A stretch of 41,459 nt of DNA from Klebsiella pneumoniae (GCA_945861675.1 CAMAVY010000015.1:1-41459), one strand, 5' to 3'. Positions 16,014 through 24,360 are shown, counted from the stretch's first letter. Translations and numbers: made by a program. Notes: generated by a model not told the origin, from the sequence alone.

Positions 16014-17159
16014 ATGCTTTCTCGCCGTCGATCTTCGTCTCCTGCTCGGCGCGGAATCGCGCCTGCTGGCGCACGTGCCGCCACGTGCCTGTTGGCCCGG
16101 CTTTGGGTATGCACGTTGTGGGCAGGCAGTCTGCTGTTGGCTGGGCTGTTTGCCCCGACGGCCGCAGCCATCGAGGCGGACTGGGTGTTGTCCGCAGACG
16201 TGCCGCTCGTTTCGCGTGCGCCGGCCGATCAGAAGCTGGCCCTGCAGGAAGGTATGCGGCGCGTGCTGGTGCGCATGGCCGGGCGCACAACCTTCGGAAC
16301 GTCGGTGCCGTTGGCGCGCGCATTTGCGCAGCCGCACTTGTACGCAAAGCAGATCACCGCAGTCCCGATTTCGGGCGGCGAAGCCCTGCGTGTCACCTTT
16401 AACGAAGCTGCACTGAAGTCGCTGTTGGAGACGATGGGGATGACTTTCTGGCCGAAGGCGCGGCCGCAGGTTGTGGTGTGGGCTGCCAGTGGTGGCGAGA
16501 CCGATGCTCGACTGACGACCGGCGGGCCGTTCATGTCGGCGCTGCAGGCTGCCGCAAAGGTGCGTGGTCTGCCGATGGTCATTCCGCGGATTGACAGTGT
16601 TGATCGCGAGCTTGTTACGGGCACCGACGTGCTGAGCCGCATCGTTGCGCCGGCCGTGCAGGCGTCAGTGCGCTACGAGGGTGAAATGGTGCTGGTAGGC
16701 AGCTGGCGCGAAACGGGTGGTGGCAGAGGCACGGGCTCGTGGGCGCTGGTCGGCGCAGCGGGCAGCGTGCCATTCAGCGCAATTTCCGAGAGCCCCACGC
16801 GCCACGCCGAAGCGGTGGTGGATTGGGTCGTGGGTGTTGCATCCGGGCGGCTTGGTGCGGCGGGTGGCTTCCTCGGCAGCGGGCAGCCTGTGCGGATCGC
16901 TGTGACCGATATCGTGACGCTGGACGACTACATGTCGGCGATGGCCGCGCTGTCGAAGTTGACCGAAGTTAGCAGCGTTCGCTTCGACGGGTATTCAGGC
17001 ACGGAAATGACACTCACGGTGACGCCCAAGACCAGCTATGCGGCGATGTTGCGCATGTTGAGTGCCGCGTCGAGCTTCAATGTTGATCTGTCGGCTGGAT
17101 TGGTCGCAGGTTCGCAATCTGAACTCCGTTTGCGTTGGCTCGCGCGTCGCGCACCCTGA
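16014..17159 (+). CDS. DUF2066 family secreted protein
   Basis: 381 residues, exported. Seen: a basic N-terminus (SRRRSSSPARR) and a hydrophobic signal segment ending FAPTAAAIEADW. It is followed by ADQKLALQEGMRRVLVRMAGR and YAKQITAVPISGGEALRVTFNEAALKSLLE, which are the recognisable core of DUF2066 proteins found beside purM. Function is unknown in the family. The ATG at 16014 is chosen because the signal peptide follows it and the upstream extension (from 15804) crosses the divergent purM promoter region. A TACACT hexamer at 15973-15978 may be its -10. The next gene starts 14 bases after its stop, so it likely shares a transcript with the downstream CDP-alcohol transferase and hda. Confidence 0.8.
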   Translation: MLSRRRSSSPARRGIAPAGARAATCLLARLWVCTLWAGSLLLAGLFAPTAAAIEADWVLSADVPLVSRAPADQKLALQEGMRRVLVRMAGRTTFGTSVPLARAFAQPHLYAKQITAVPISGGEALRVTFNEAALKSLLETMGMTFWPKARPQVVVWAASGGETDARLTTGGPFMSALQAAAKVRGLPMVIPRIDSVDRELVTGTDVLSRIVAPAVQASVRYEGEMVLVGSWRETGGGRGTGSWALVGAAGSVPFSAISESPTRHAEAVVDWVVGVASGRLGAAGGFLGSGQPVRIAVTDIVTLDDYMSAMAALSKLTEVSSVRFDGYSGTEMTLTVTPKTSYAAMLRMLSAASSFNVDLSAGLVAGSQSELRLRWLARRAP

Positions 17160-17173
17160 CGGAGCGTCGTCTT

Positions 17174-17788
17174 ATGCCACTGGCTGCGCTGCCCAATCTC
17201 TTGAGTGGTCTGCGCATCCTGCTGGTGTTGCCCTTCAGCGTCCTGCTGCTCCGAGAGCAGTTTGCGCCGGCGCTTGGTCTGTTCGTCGCGGCGGCGGTCA
17301 CGGACGGCATCGATGGCTGGCTCGCCCGCCGCTTCAATTGGCAGAGCCAGCTCGGTGCGCTGCTTGATCCTGCGGCCGACAAACTGTTGATTGCGGTCAG
17401 TCTGATTCTGTTGTCCTGGATGGCGTTTGCGCCGGTCTGGGTGGTCGTTGTGGTGCTGGTACGCGACATCGTCATTGTGGCCGGGGCGCTTGCGTATCGC
17501 CGGTTGATCGGCCCGGTGACATACGGCTCGACGCGGCTGAGCAAGATCTGCACGGTGTTGCAGTTGCTGCTGATCGTGGCGCTGTTGCTGCAACCGCTCC
17601 TGCTGCCACCGCCGCTGCAGGAAGCGCAGGCCCTGGCGACGCAACAGTCAACGGCGAGTGCGCTGGTCGCCCAGGCGGTTTCTTTGCTCGCGGTCGCGGT
17701 CGCGGCGTTGGCCATGCTGAGTGGCGCTGACTACGTGCGGACATGGGCGCGCAAGGCCGCCCTGCAGCGTTCGCAGGCGGGTCGATGA
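17174..17788 (+). CDS. CDP-alcohol phosphatidyltransferase family protein (PgsA-like)
   Basis: Integral membrane enzyme, 204 residues, about five to six membrane helices. Seen: the family signature D-G-(x)2-A-R-(x)8-G-(x)3-D-(x)3-D, here DGIDGWLARR...GALLDPAADKL (about 38-65), whose aspartates bind the two metals. Such enzymes swap CMP of CDP-diacylglycerol for an alcohol such as glycerol 3-phosphate. The exact alcohol is not readable. GGAG nine bases upstream supports the ATG at 17174. The stop overlaps the hda start (ATGA). In xanthomonads a CDP-alcohol transferase also sits just before hda, as I recall. Confidence 0.88.
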   Translation: MPLAALPNLLSGLRILLVLPFSVLLLREQFAPALGLFVAAAVTDGIDGWLARRFNWQSQLGALLDPAADKLLIAVSLILLSWMAFAPVWVVVVVLVRDIVIVAGALAYRRLIGPVTYGSTRLSKICTVLQLLLIVALLLQPLLLPPPLQEAQALATQQSTASALVAQAVSLLAVAVAALAMLSGADYVRTWARKAALQRSQAGR

Positions 17789-18543
17789 GCGATACATCGG
17801 AACCACAGGTGCCGCAGCAGCTTCCGCTGACGGTGATCGACCCGGCGCCGCCGAGCTTCGACTCATTTCTGGGGCGCGGCAACAGCGAAACCGTTGGGCG
17901 TCTGCGTCAGCTGGTGTGTGCACCGCTCGGGCGGATGTGGCTGACCGGCGCCTGTGGCACCGGGAAGTCGCATCTGATTGCGGCAACGCGTTCTGCACGT
18001 GTGGCTGCGGGGTTCTCGGTCGTGCAGATCGAGTCGAGTGCAGCCGGCCTGGTCACGGCTTTGCATGAACTGCATGAACTGCATGAACTGCATGAACTGC
18101 ATGCACTGCACGCCGACATCGCCGTACTGTTGTTCGATGATGCGGATGCCATTGCCGGCGACGCCGAGCGCGAGGCGCTGCTGATGCAGCTGCTGAATGA
18201 ACACGTGCGGGAAGGGCAGGAATGTGGCTTCGTGCTGGCGGCACAGACGCATCCAGGTGCATCCGCGTGGGCGCTGCCTGATCTGCGCTCGAGGTTGCTT
18301 GCGGCAGAACAGTTTCGTCTGGTCGCGCTTGAAGATGCTGATCGCGAGGTGCTGCTCAAGTCCCGTGCTGCCGCGGTCGGTCTGGCGCTGAACGCTGATG
18401 TGCTTGCGTTTCTGCTGGGGCGCCTGCCGCGCGACACGGCGAATCTGTTGGCGGCGATGGATCGATTGGATCTAGCATCCTGGCGTACCCAGCGCAGGCT
18501 CACGGTCCCCTTTGTGCGCAGTGTCCTGGAGCTTCCTCGATGA
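17785..18543 (+). CDS. hda: DnaA inactivator Hda, with an in-frame HEL tripeptide repeat
   Basis: AAA+ protein that, bound to the beta clamp, triggers ATP hydrolysis by DnaA after replication starts. 252 residues. Seen: a clamp-binding motif QQLPL at 11-15, Walker A TGACGTGKSHL (54-64, more canonical than in E. coli Hda), Walker B VLLFDDADAIAG, the sensor and RLPRD...LLAAMDRLD region, and a C-terminal RRLTVPFVRSVL. Between Walker A and B, residues 94-108 read as five His-x-Leu units (four HEL, one HAL), from a 9-bp DNA repeat. The ATG overlaps the upstream stop and the stop overlaps the next ATG, so it is coupled on both sides. Confidence 0.93.
   Translation: MSDTSEPQVPQQLPLTVIDPAPPSFDSFLGRGNSETVGRLRQLVCAPLGRMWLTGACGTGKSHLIAATRSARVAAGFSVVQIESSAAGLVTALHELHELHELHELHALHADIAVLLFDDADAIAGDAEREALLMQLLNEHVREGQECGFVLAAQTHPGASAWALPDLRSRLLAAEQFRLVALEDADREVLLKSRAAAVGLALNADVLAFLLGRLPRDTANLLAAMDRLDLASWRTQRRLTVPFVRSVLELPR
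18064..18108. repeat. 9-bp tandem repeat inside hda
   Basis: CATGAACTG repeats four times exactly (18064-18099) and once with one change (CATGCACTG, 18100-18108). Each unit encodes His-Glu-Leu (the last His-Ala-Leu). Copy-number change would not shift frame. Confidence 0.97.
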
Positions 18544-19652
18544 TCGTGATGTTTACGGGCGGTGGCACAGCGGGCCACATTCTGCCGAACCTGCCGCTGA
18601 TCGAGCGTCTGGTTGCGCGCGGTCACACCGTGCACTACGCAGGCTCCGGCGCTGCGATGGAGCGTGAGCTGCTGGACGCAATGCCGCTCGTCTATCACGT
18701 GCTGCCAACGGGCAAGCTGCGGCGCTACTTTTCCTGGCAGAACCTCCGCGATGTTGTGCGCGTGCTGCAGGGCGTGTTCGCCGGCGTAGCGCTGGTTCGG
18801 CGTGTGCGTCCGAATGTGCTGTTCTCCAAGGGCGGTTTTGTATCAGTGCCGGCCGTGTTGGGTGCATGGCTGTGTCGGGTGCCCATCATTGCGCACGAAT
18901 CCGATCTGTCGCCGGGGCTCGCCAACCGCATTGCGCATCGTGTGGCCAGCCGCATCTGCACCAGCTTTCCGCAAACGCATTTCGGTGCGCCGGACGATGC
19001 GCGTCTGACGTTCACCGGATTGCCCGTACGTGATGCGCTCCTGAGTGGTAACTCAGCGCGTGGTGCGGCATTTCTGCAGTTCTCTGCTGGGCTCGCAACC
19101 CACACGCCGCGGCAGGTGCTGCTGGTGATGGGCGGCAGTCAGGGCTCATCGGTGATCAATGGGCTTGTGCGGCGCATGCTGCCGGCGCTTGACGAGGCGG
19201 GCTTCGATGTCGTGCATCTGTGTGGCCGTGGCGCGCTGGATCCGGCGCTCGTTGATCTGCCCGGGTATCGTCAGTACGAGTTTCTGAGCACGCAGATGGG
19301 CGATGTGCTGGCTGCCGCATCAGTTGTGCTGTCACGCGCGGGCGCGACGACGCTGTATGAGCTCTTCGCAGTTCGGAAACCCACGCTGCTGGTGCCGCTG
19401 ACGCGCGCGCAGAGTCGCGGTGACCAGATCGAGAACGCGGCGTGGGCAGAGCAGCGCGGGCTGGCGGCGGTGCTGACTGAGGAGCAGTTGACGGAGGACG
19501 CCGATCCTGCAGCGCGAATACTCAGCACGCTGCGGAGGTTGCTGGCGGATTCGGCCGACTACGCGGCGCATCAGAGCGAAGCATTTCCACGCCGGGACAC
19601 TGTCGCCGAACTGGTGACATTGATCGAAGCAGAGGCATTGCCGGCGCATTGA
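18540..19652 (+). CDS. MurG-family UDP-GlcNAc transferase, Firmicute-like, outside a cell-wall cluster
   Basis: 370-residue GT-B glycosyltransferase. Seen: the N-terminal glycine loop FTGGGTAGHILPN, the GKLRRYFSWQN segment, VLFSKGGFVSVPAVL, AHESDLSPGLANRIA, FTGLPVR, the UDP-binding MGGSQGSS loop, LSRAGATTLYEL and the acceptor-side RGDQIENA. MurG adds GlcNAc to lipid I to make lipid II at the inner face of the membrane. The GGGTAGH form and the GKLRRYF/HESDL segments resemble Bacillus-Clostridium MurG more than the GGGTGGH enterobacterial type. It is coupled to hda by an ATGA overlap and followed by serA. Whether this is the only MurG or a second copy cannot be told here. Confidence 0.85.
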   Translation: MIVMFTGGGTAGHILPNLPLIERLVARGHTVHYAGSGAAMERELLDAMPLVYHVLPTGKLRRYFSWQNLRDVVRVLQGVFAGVALVRRVRPNVLFSKGGFVSVPAVLGAWLCRVPIIAHESDLSPGLANRIAHRVASRICTSFPQTHFGAPDDARLTFTGLPVRDALLSGNSARGAAFLQFSAGLATHTPRQVLLVMGGSQGSSVINGLVRRMLPALDEAGFDVVHLCGRGALDPALVDLPGYRQYEFLSTQMGDVLAAASVVLSRAGATTLYELFAVRKPTLLVPLTRAQSRGDQIENAAWAEQRGLAAVLTEEQLTEDADPAARILSTLRRLLADSADYAAHQSEAFPRRDTVAELVTLIEAEALPAH

Positions 19653-19743
19653 TGTTCGTGTGTGCCTGCACGGCTGTTTGGCGCACCTGCCCCGGGTACG
19701 CGCTCGGCGCGCCGTAGCAGCTGGTGCTGCGGCCAACCATGGC

Positions 19744-19749
19744 TACAAT
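19744..19749 (+). promoter_or_regulatory. -10 element of serA promoter (TACAAT)
   Basis: GGCTACAATCGCCGCCC lies 33 bases before the serA ATG, inside the 129-bp gap after the MurG-like gene. The -35 is not clear. It matches the serC and grxD -10 elements. Confidence 0.5.
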
Positions 19750-19781
19750 CGCCGCCCGTTTGCCGCCGGACCACCTGGCCG

Positions 19782-20954
19782 ATGTTCAAAATTCTTACGC
19801 TCAACCAGATCGCCTTGAAGGGGCTTGAACGTCTGCCACGCGATCGTTTCGAGGTCGGCACGGAGATTCACGATCCCGACGCAATCCTGGTGCGCAGCCA
19901 GCAACTGACGTCGGCGCAGATCACACCCAGTCTGCGTGCAGTGGCGCGTGCGGGCGCCGGGGTCAACAACATTCCGGTGGCTGAGTACACCGAGCGCGGC
20001 GTGGTGGTGTTCAACACGCCCGGCGCCAACGCCAATTCGGTCAAGGAGTTGACCGTGGCGGCCATGCTGCTGTCAGCGCGCGGTGTGCTTGAAGGCGCGC
20101 AGTTTGCGCGCGGACTGGACGCAGGCCTTGGCCACGATGCGTTGAACAAGCTTGTTGAGTCAGAAAAGAAACGCTTCAAGGGCCATGAGCTTGCCGGCCG
20201 GACACTGGGCGTCGTGGGTCTAGGGGCGATTGGCTCGCTGGTGGCGCAGTCGGCGTTGAATCTAGGTATGCAGGTACTCGGCTATGACCCCGCGCTGTCA
20301 GTTGATGCAGCGTGGCGACTGCCGTCCGAGGTTCGCAAGATGGATCAGCTGCACACATTATTTGCGCAGAGCGACTATGTGACGTTGCACGTGCCGCTGT
20401 TTGCGGCCACGCGTCATCTTGTCAATGCCGACAGCCTGCGCGCGTTTCGCAGCGATGCCGCGCTGCTGAATTTCTCGCGTGAAGAAATCGTCGATGCGGG
20501 TGCTGTGCGCGATGCGCTGCGTGCAGGTCAGTTGCGTCGCTATGTCTCCGACTTTCCTGTACCCGAGCTGTTGCACGAGTCCGGCGCAGTATTCACGCCA
20601 CACCTTGGTGCCAGCACGGATGAGGCCGAAGAAAACTGTGCAGTGATGGCGGCGGAGCAACTCAAGGAATTCCTGACGCGCGGCAACATCCGCAATTCCG
20701 TGAACTTTCCCGATGTTGCGCTGGAGCGGCCAGCCGGGCATCGCATCGCGGTGGCGAACCGCAATGTGCCGCGCATGATCGGGCAGATCACCTCGATCCT
20801 CGCGGAAGCCAACCTCAACGTGATCGACATGCTGAACAAAAGTCGCGATGAAGTGGCCTATAACCTCATCGACGTCGAAGGTCTGCCCTCGGCCGATACG
20901 TTGCGCCGAATCGCTGCGATTCAGGGCGTGGTAAGCGTCCGCTCATTTTCCTAG
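19782..20954 (+). CDS. serA: D-3-phosphoglycerate dehydrogenase, short ACT-domain type
   Basis: First step of serine synthesis: 3-phosphoglycerate to phosphohydroxypyruvate with NAD. 390 residues. Seen: RAGAGVNNIPV and FNTPGANANSVKEL, the NAD loop GVVGLGAIGSLVA, the catalytic Arg in NFSREEIVDAG, SDFPVPELL and the catalytic His in TPHLGAST. A C-terminal ACT domain follows (RMIGQITSILAEANLNVIDMLNKSRDEVAYNLIDVE). It lacks the extra substrate-binding/ACT arrangement of long SerA forms. The ATG at 19782 opens on MFKILTLNQIA, the typical start of the short class. Its last 12 bases overlap the convergent mnmC gene. serC, the next enzyme, is 18 kb away in the window. Confidence 0.94.
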   Translation: MFKILTLNQIALKGLERLPRDRFEVGTEIHDPDAILVRSQQLTSAQITPSLRAVARAGAGVNNIPVAEYTERGVVVFNTPGANANSVKELTVAAMLLSARGVLEGAQFARGLDAGLGHDALNKLVESEKKRFKGHELAGRTLGVVGLGAIGSLVAQSALNLGMQVLGYDPALSVDAAWRLPSEVRKMDQLHTLFAQSDYVTLHVPLFAATRHLVNADSLRAFRSDAALLNFSREEIVDAGAVRDALRAGQLRRYVSDFPVPELLHESGAVFTPHLGASTDEAEENCAVMAAEQLKEFLTRGNIRNSVNFPDVALERPAGHRIAVANRNVPRMIGQITSILAEANLNVIDMLNKSRDEVAYNLIDVEGLPSADTLRRIAAIQGVVSVRSFS

Positions 20955-22784
20955 CGGTCGGCTGCCTTGCCCCAGGGCGCGAAGCGGATTCAGCAGGCTG
21001 ATCAGTTCTGGCGTTGCGGGCGGTGGTTCCAGACACCACTGCGACACCAGGATTTCCGCCGCAAGGTGCGCCCAGGCCAGCCCACTTGAGGCAAACCCGC
21101 TGCTGATCCACTCGGCTGATCCGGCGGGACATTGCGTTGTCTGTTGTGCGGCGCGCGAGGGCAGGCGGCCGACCATTGGCATGCGGTCCAACGCGCTGTG
21201 TCGCACGCCTTTGAAGCGCCTGAGTACGACTGTTGGCGGGGCGAAGCCGAAGCGGGTTGCACGGGCAGCGTTGCGTGCATCTGCCCTTCTTGCCTCTGAG
21301 TCGCTTGCCTCTGCAGTGCTTGCCTCTGCAGGGCTTGCGGGCGCAGGTTCCCGGTCGTACGTACCGCCGGCCGCGAAGCCGCCGCCATCGAGCGGCAACA
21401 CGTAACCATCGCCCGACAACGGGCACGATGGGGCGGGGCCGGCAAAACAGGTGACGGTGCCCGGCACAGCGCGGAACTCGATGCCATACCCAGCCAACGG
21501 AGTTGCCAGCACGGTCTGCTGCACAAGCGGGCGTGCGTCGTTTGCACCGGCGGGTCGCAGATCTGCGTCGCGCAGCAGTGCTCGACACAGTGCGCGCAGG
21601 TCTGCGTGCCCAGCACCCGTGAGAAAGATGCCGCCGACAGGCAGCGTCATTCCCGCGCGCGCGCTGGCAGCGTCGGCTTCGAGGTACACGCCGATGCCCG
21701 GCAACTGCAGCGCGTAGTCGCGCAACCAGGTCTTGTCGCGGCCCAGCGACAGGTGCAGCAGGCCATTGGGCTGCCAGCCGCCCGGCTGCAGCAGGTCCAG
21801 CCAGCCCGCCGCACTGGTGTAGGCGCTCAAGCGCAGGCATCCGACGTCGTCCAGTCGTTGTGGCAAACGGGTCTGTAGAGCAGCCGCCGGGTTACGCGAC
21901 GCGCCCCCCGGAGGCGTGTCAACGATGTCGCTGAGCGAGACGTCACCTCCGCGTGCGCGCAGCGAAACGGCAAGCGCGCTGCCCGCGATGCCGGCGCCGA
22001 TGATGTGGGTCGCGGCTGGCCGTTGTATTCGATGGCGCGCTGCGCCGACCCAGTGACCGCAGGCGTAATGGCGTTTGTGCGGGTGTGCGGCGACGCGTTT
22101 TACGGCAAAGCCCGCGTCGTTCAGGCGCCGCCGCACGGCGCCCACAGAGGTGAATGTCGCAACCGTGGTGCCGGTGGTCGACAGCTCGCCCATCTGTTTG
22201 ATGATGTCTTCACCCCAGAGCTCAGGATTCTTGTCGGGCGCGAAGCCATCGAGAAACCATGCGTCAACTGCGCCTGTGCCTGCGGCTAGCAAGGTGCCGA
22301 GTCCTGCGCGGGCATCGCCGTGAAACAGCGACAACCTGACGCGTGGGTGCAACCAGCGCCGATGCCAGCCGCGAATCGGTGGCGGCGCGATACGACAGAG
22401 CAGTGCGTGCAGGTCGGCGACGGCGCTGCGTAGCGGCGTCAATAGTTCGAGGTCGGCGCGACGCAATGGCAGCGCCTCGAAGCCTGTGTAGTGCAGGCAT
22501 GCGCCCGCCGGCGCGACGCGGCAGAACAACTGAGTCGTGAGCAGGGCATTCAATCCCGTACCGAAACCCAGTTCGGCGACATGGAATTGTTCGCGTTCGC
22601 CCATATCTGAGAAGCGTTGCGTCAGGGCAGACAGTTCCAGGAAGACCCTCCGGCCTTCATCTATGCCGTTGCCCTGGTGATAAATGTCATCGAAGGTTGT
22701 CGAAAACGGCCGGCCGTCGCGCAGGACTAAGGCCGGCGCCGGCAGGATCTGATCCGCGAGGTCGATTGCGTTGCGGGTGTTCAT
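20943..22784 (-). CDS. mnmC: tRNA 5-methylaminomethyl-2-thiouridine biosynthesis bifunctional protein
   Basis: Two-domain enzyme completing mnm5s2U at the tRNA wobble base. About 613 residues. The N-terminal methyltransferase domain shows TTFDDIYHQGNGIDEGRRVFL, the SAM loop AELGFGTGLN and the DAWFLDGFAPDKNPELW motif. The C-terminal FAD oxidoreductase domain shows HIIGAGIAGSALA and, near the end, RFKGVRHSALDRMPMVGRLP and SSGFASSGLAWAHLAAE. The start is uncertain: ATG at 22784 is chosen, ATG at 22802 adds six residues, and neither has a good Shine-Dalgarno. A Pro/Ala/Glu/Ser-rich stretch inside the FAD domain comes from a 15-bp DNA repeat. Divergent from the desaturase gene. Confidence 0.94.
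   Translation of the reverse strand: MNTRNAIDLADQILPAPALVLRDGRPFSTTFDDIYHQGNGIDEGRRVFLELSALTQRFSDMGEREQFHVAELGFGTGLNALLTTQLFCRVAPAGACLHYTGFEALPLRRADLELLTPLRSAVADLHALLCRIAPPPIRGWHRRWLHPRVRLSLFHGDARAGLGTLLAAGTGAVDAWFLDGFAPDKNPELWGEDIIKQMGELSTTGTTVATFTSVGAVRRRLNDAGFAVKRVAAHPHKRHYACGHWVGAARHRIQRPAATHIIGAGIAGSALAVSLRARGGDVSLSDIVDTPPGGASRNPAAALQTRLPQRLDDVGCLRLSAYTSAAGWLDLLQPGGWQPNGLLHLSLGRDKTWLRDYALQLPGIGVYLEADAASARAGMTLPVGGIFLTGAGHADLRALCRALLRDADLRPAGANDARPLVQQTVLATPLAGYGIEFRAVPGTVTCFAGPAPSCPLSGDGYVLPLDGGGFAAGGTYDREPAPASPAEASTAEASDSEARRADARNAARATRFGFAPPTVVLRRFKGVRHSALDRMPMVGRLPSRAAQQTTQCPAGSAEWISSGFASSGLAWAHLAAEILVSQWCLEPPPATPELISLLNPLRALGQGSRPLGK
21289..21333. repeat. 15-bp tandem repeat inside mnmC
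   Basis: Three 15-bp units beginning CTTGCCTCTG (21289, 21304, 21319), the last two nearly identical. They keep frame and encode an Ala/Ser/Glu-rich insert in the FAD domain. Confidence 0.9.
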
Positions 22785-22921
22785 CCAGGCATCTGGTCTC
22801 ATCCGGTCTGACGATCGCACCCACACGAAACCCTGAACACCCGAAAAAGGGCAGCGCTGCGCTACGGATGTGTGCGGGTCGAGGGCGGTGATTCGCGGCG
22901 TGCTGCCGCAGAAGTGGCGCG

Positions 22922-22948
22922 TTGCCATCCGGGCGGCGTGAGTATACT
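22922..22948 (+). promoter_or_regulatory. Possible promoter of the desaturase gene
   Basis: TTGCCA (22922-22927), a 15-bp spacer and TATACT (22943-22948), about 75 bases before the TTG start. The spacer is short, so confidence is limited. Confidence 0.4.
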
Positions 22949-23023
22949 CAGAGCACTGGTCCCGCCTGCTGTTGGCCGGCCTGAACACATTCGAGCGGCG
23001 TAACCGCCGCCAGGAGAGCGACT

Positions 23024-24244
23024 TTGACAGAGTGGTTGACGATGACGGGCTTGCTTGGCTGGTCCAATGGTCTATTGCACGCAACCTGGTGGCAGGTGGC
23101 GTTGTACACACTGGTGGCCACCCACATCACAATCGTGTCGGTGACGGTTTTTCTGCATCGGCATGCGGCGCATCGAGCGCTGGATATGCATCCCGTGCTG
23201 GCGCATGCATTCCGCTTCTGGCTATGGCTCACCACGGGCATGGTCACCCGGGAATGGGCGTCCATTCACCGCAAACATCACTCTGTGACCGACGTCGAAG
23301 GCGACCCCCACAGCCCGGTGGTCTTCGGCATCCAGAAGGTGTTCTGGCAGGGCACTGAGTTGTACCGCGAAGCATCGGCCGATCAACAGATCATGGAGCG
23401 CTTTGGCGCCGGACTGCCCAATGACTGGATCGAACGCAATCTCTACAGCAAGTACACGGCGCTGGGTGTAACGCTGCTGGCGATCACCAATGTGCTGCTG
23501 ATGGGTCCCCTGGGGCTCACCGCATGGGCAGTGCAGATGATCTGGATTCCGCTGTTCGCGGCCGGCGTGATCAACGGCATCGGCCACTTCTGGGGCTACC
23601 GCAATTTCGAGTGTCCCGATGCTGCGACCAACATCGTCCCCTGGGGCATTCTGGTCGGTGGTGAGGAGCTGCATAACAATCACCACACGTATCCGAACTC
23701 CGCACGGTTGTCGGCCAAGTGGTTTGAGTTCGATATCGGCTGGATGTACATCCGGTTGTTCGAGATGGCAGGGCTGGCGCATGTGCGCAGCGCCGGTCCA
23801 GTCGTGCGCCGTGTTGCGGCAAAGGACGCGATCGATATGGACACCCTGTGGGCGGTCGTGAATGACCGGTTCCGCGTGATGGCACGCTACGCCAGCCAGG
23901 TAGTCGGACCGCTGGCCGAGGCAGAGAGTGCGCGCGTGGGCGTCGAGATGCGGCCCGTCATGCAGCGCGCGAAACGCCTTCTGTGTCGCACCGACATGCT
24001 GGTGAAGGACGAGGATCGCAAGCAGATCGCGCTGGCCATTACGTCCAGCCCGCTGCTGAAGCAGGTGTACGAAGCGCGCCTGCAACTGCAGGCGGTGTGG
24101 GCGAAGCGCAGTGGCAACAAAGACGAACTGCTTGCAGCCTTCGTGAAGTGGTGTCACGAGGCCGAGCAGTCCGGCATCGACGCATTGCGCGAATTCGTGC
24201 GCGAGTTGCGCACTTACTCAGTGCCGGTCGCAGCACCGGCCTGA
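23024..24244 (+). CDS. Membrane fatty acid (acyl-CoA/acyl-lipid) delta-9-type desaturase
   Basis: Di-iron integral membrane desaturase that puts a double bond in an acyl chain, adjusting membrane fluidity. 406 residues. Seen: three histidine boxes, HRHAAH at 45-50, HRKHH at 82-86 and HNNHH at 217-221, an extra His in NGIGH (188), and membrane segments around 25-45, 62-75, 145-163 and 168-187. The C-terminal 150 residues are soluble and helical, as in the ~400-residue Pseudomonas desaturases. The start is TTG at 23024, supported by AGGAG seven bases upstream. Acyl-CoA versus acyl-lipid substrate is not decided. The stop codon lies in the first copy of a 14-bp tandem repeat. Confidence 0.93.
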   Translation: MTEWLTMTGLLGWSNGLLHATWWQVALYTLVATHITIVSVTVFLHRHAAHRALDMHPVLAHAFRFWLWLTTGMVTREWASIHRKHHSVTDVEGDPHSPVVFGIQKVFWQGTELYREASADQQIMERFGAGLPNDWIERNLYSKYTALGVTLLAITNVLLMGPLGLTAWAVQMIWIPLFAAGVINGIGHFWGYRNFECPDAATNIVPWGILVGGEELHNNHHTYPNSARLSAKWFEFDIGWMYIRLFEMAGLAHVRSAGPVVRRVAAKDAIDMDTLWAVVNDRFRVMARYASQVVGPLAEAESARVGVEMRPVMQRAKRLLCRTDMLVKDEDRKQIALAITSSPLLKQVYEARLQLQAVWAKRSGNKDELLAAFVKWCHEAEQSGIDALREFVRELRTYSVPVAAPA

Positions 24245-24292
24245 GCTGAACGGCCTGAGCTGAACGGCCTGAGCTGAACGGCCTGAGCTGAA
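24237..24292. repeat. 14-bp tandem repeat spanning the desaturase stop codon
   Basis: Four exact copies of CGGCCTGAGCTGAA run from 24237 to 24292. The first copy contains the gene's TGA stop. The array lies between convergent desaturase and argS genes. Confidence 0.97.
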
Positions 24293-24304
24293 CGGCATGG
24301 CGTA

Positions 24305-24360
24305 GCGCGCTACATGCGCGCGCCGCTTTCCCTCTTGTTGCGCGCTACATGCGCGCAACA
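24305..24360. repeat. Duplicated palindrome at the argS 3' end
   Basis: GCGCGCTACATGCGCGC occurs twice (24305-24321 and 24340-24356). The second copy is extended to a perfect 10-bp stem, TGTTGCGCGC/GCGCGCAACA (24336-24360), with loop TACAT; the argS stop codon falls inside it. No U-tract follows on either strand, so terminator function is unproven. Confidence 0.8.

Noticed and set aside
24237-24292. CRISPR array
   Set aside because: The 14-bp units are head to tail with no spacers and no cas genes nearby; it is a simple tandem repeat.
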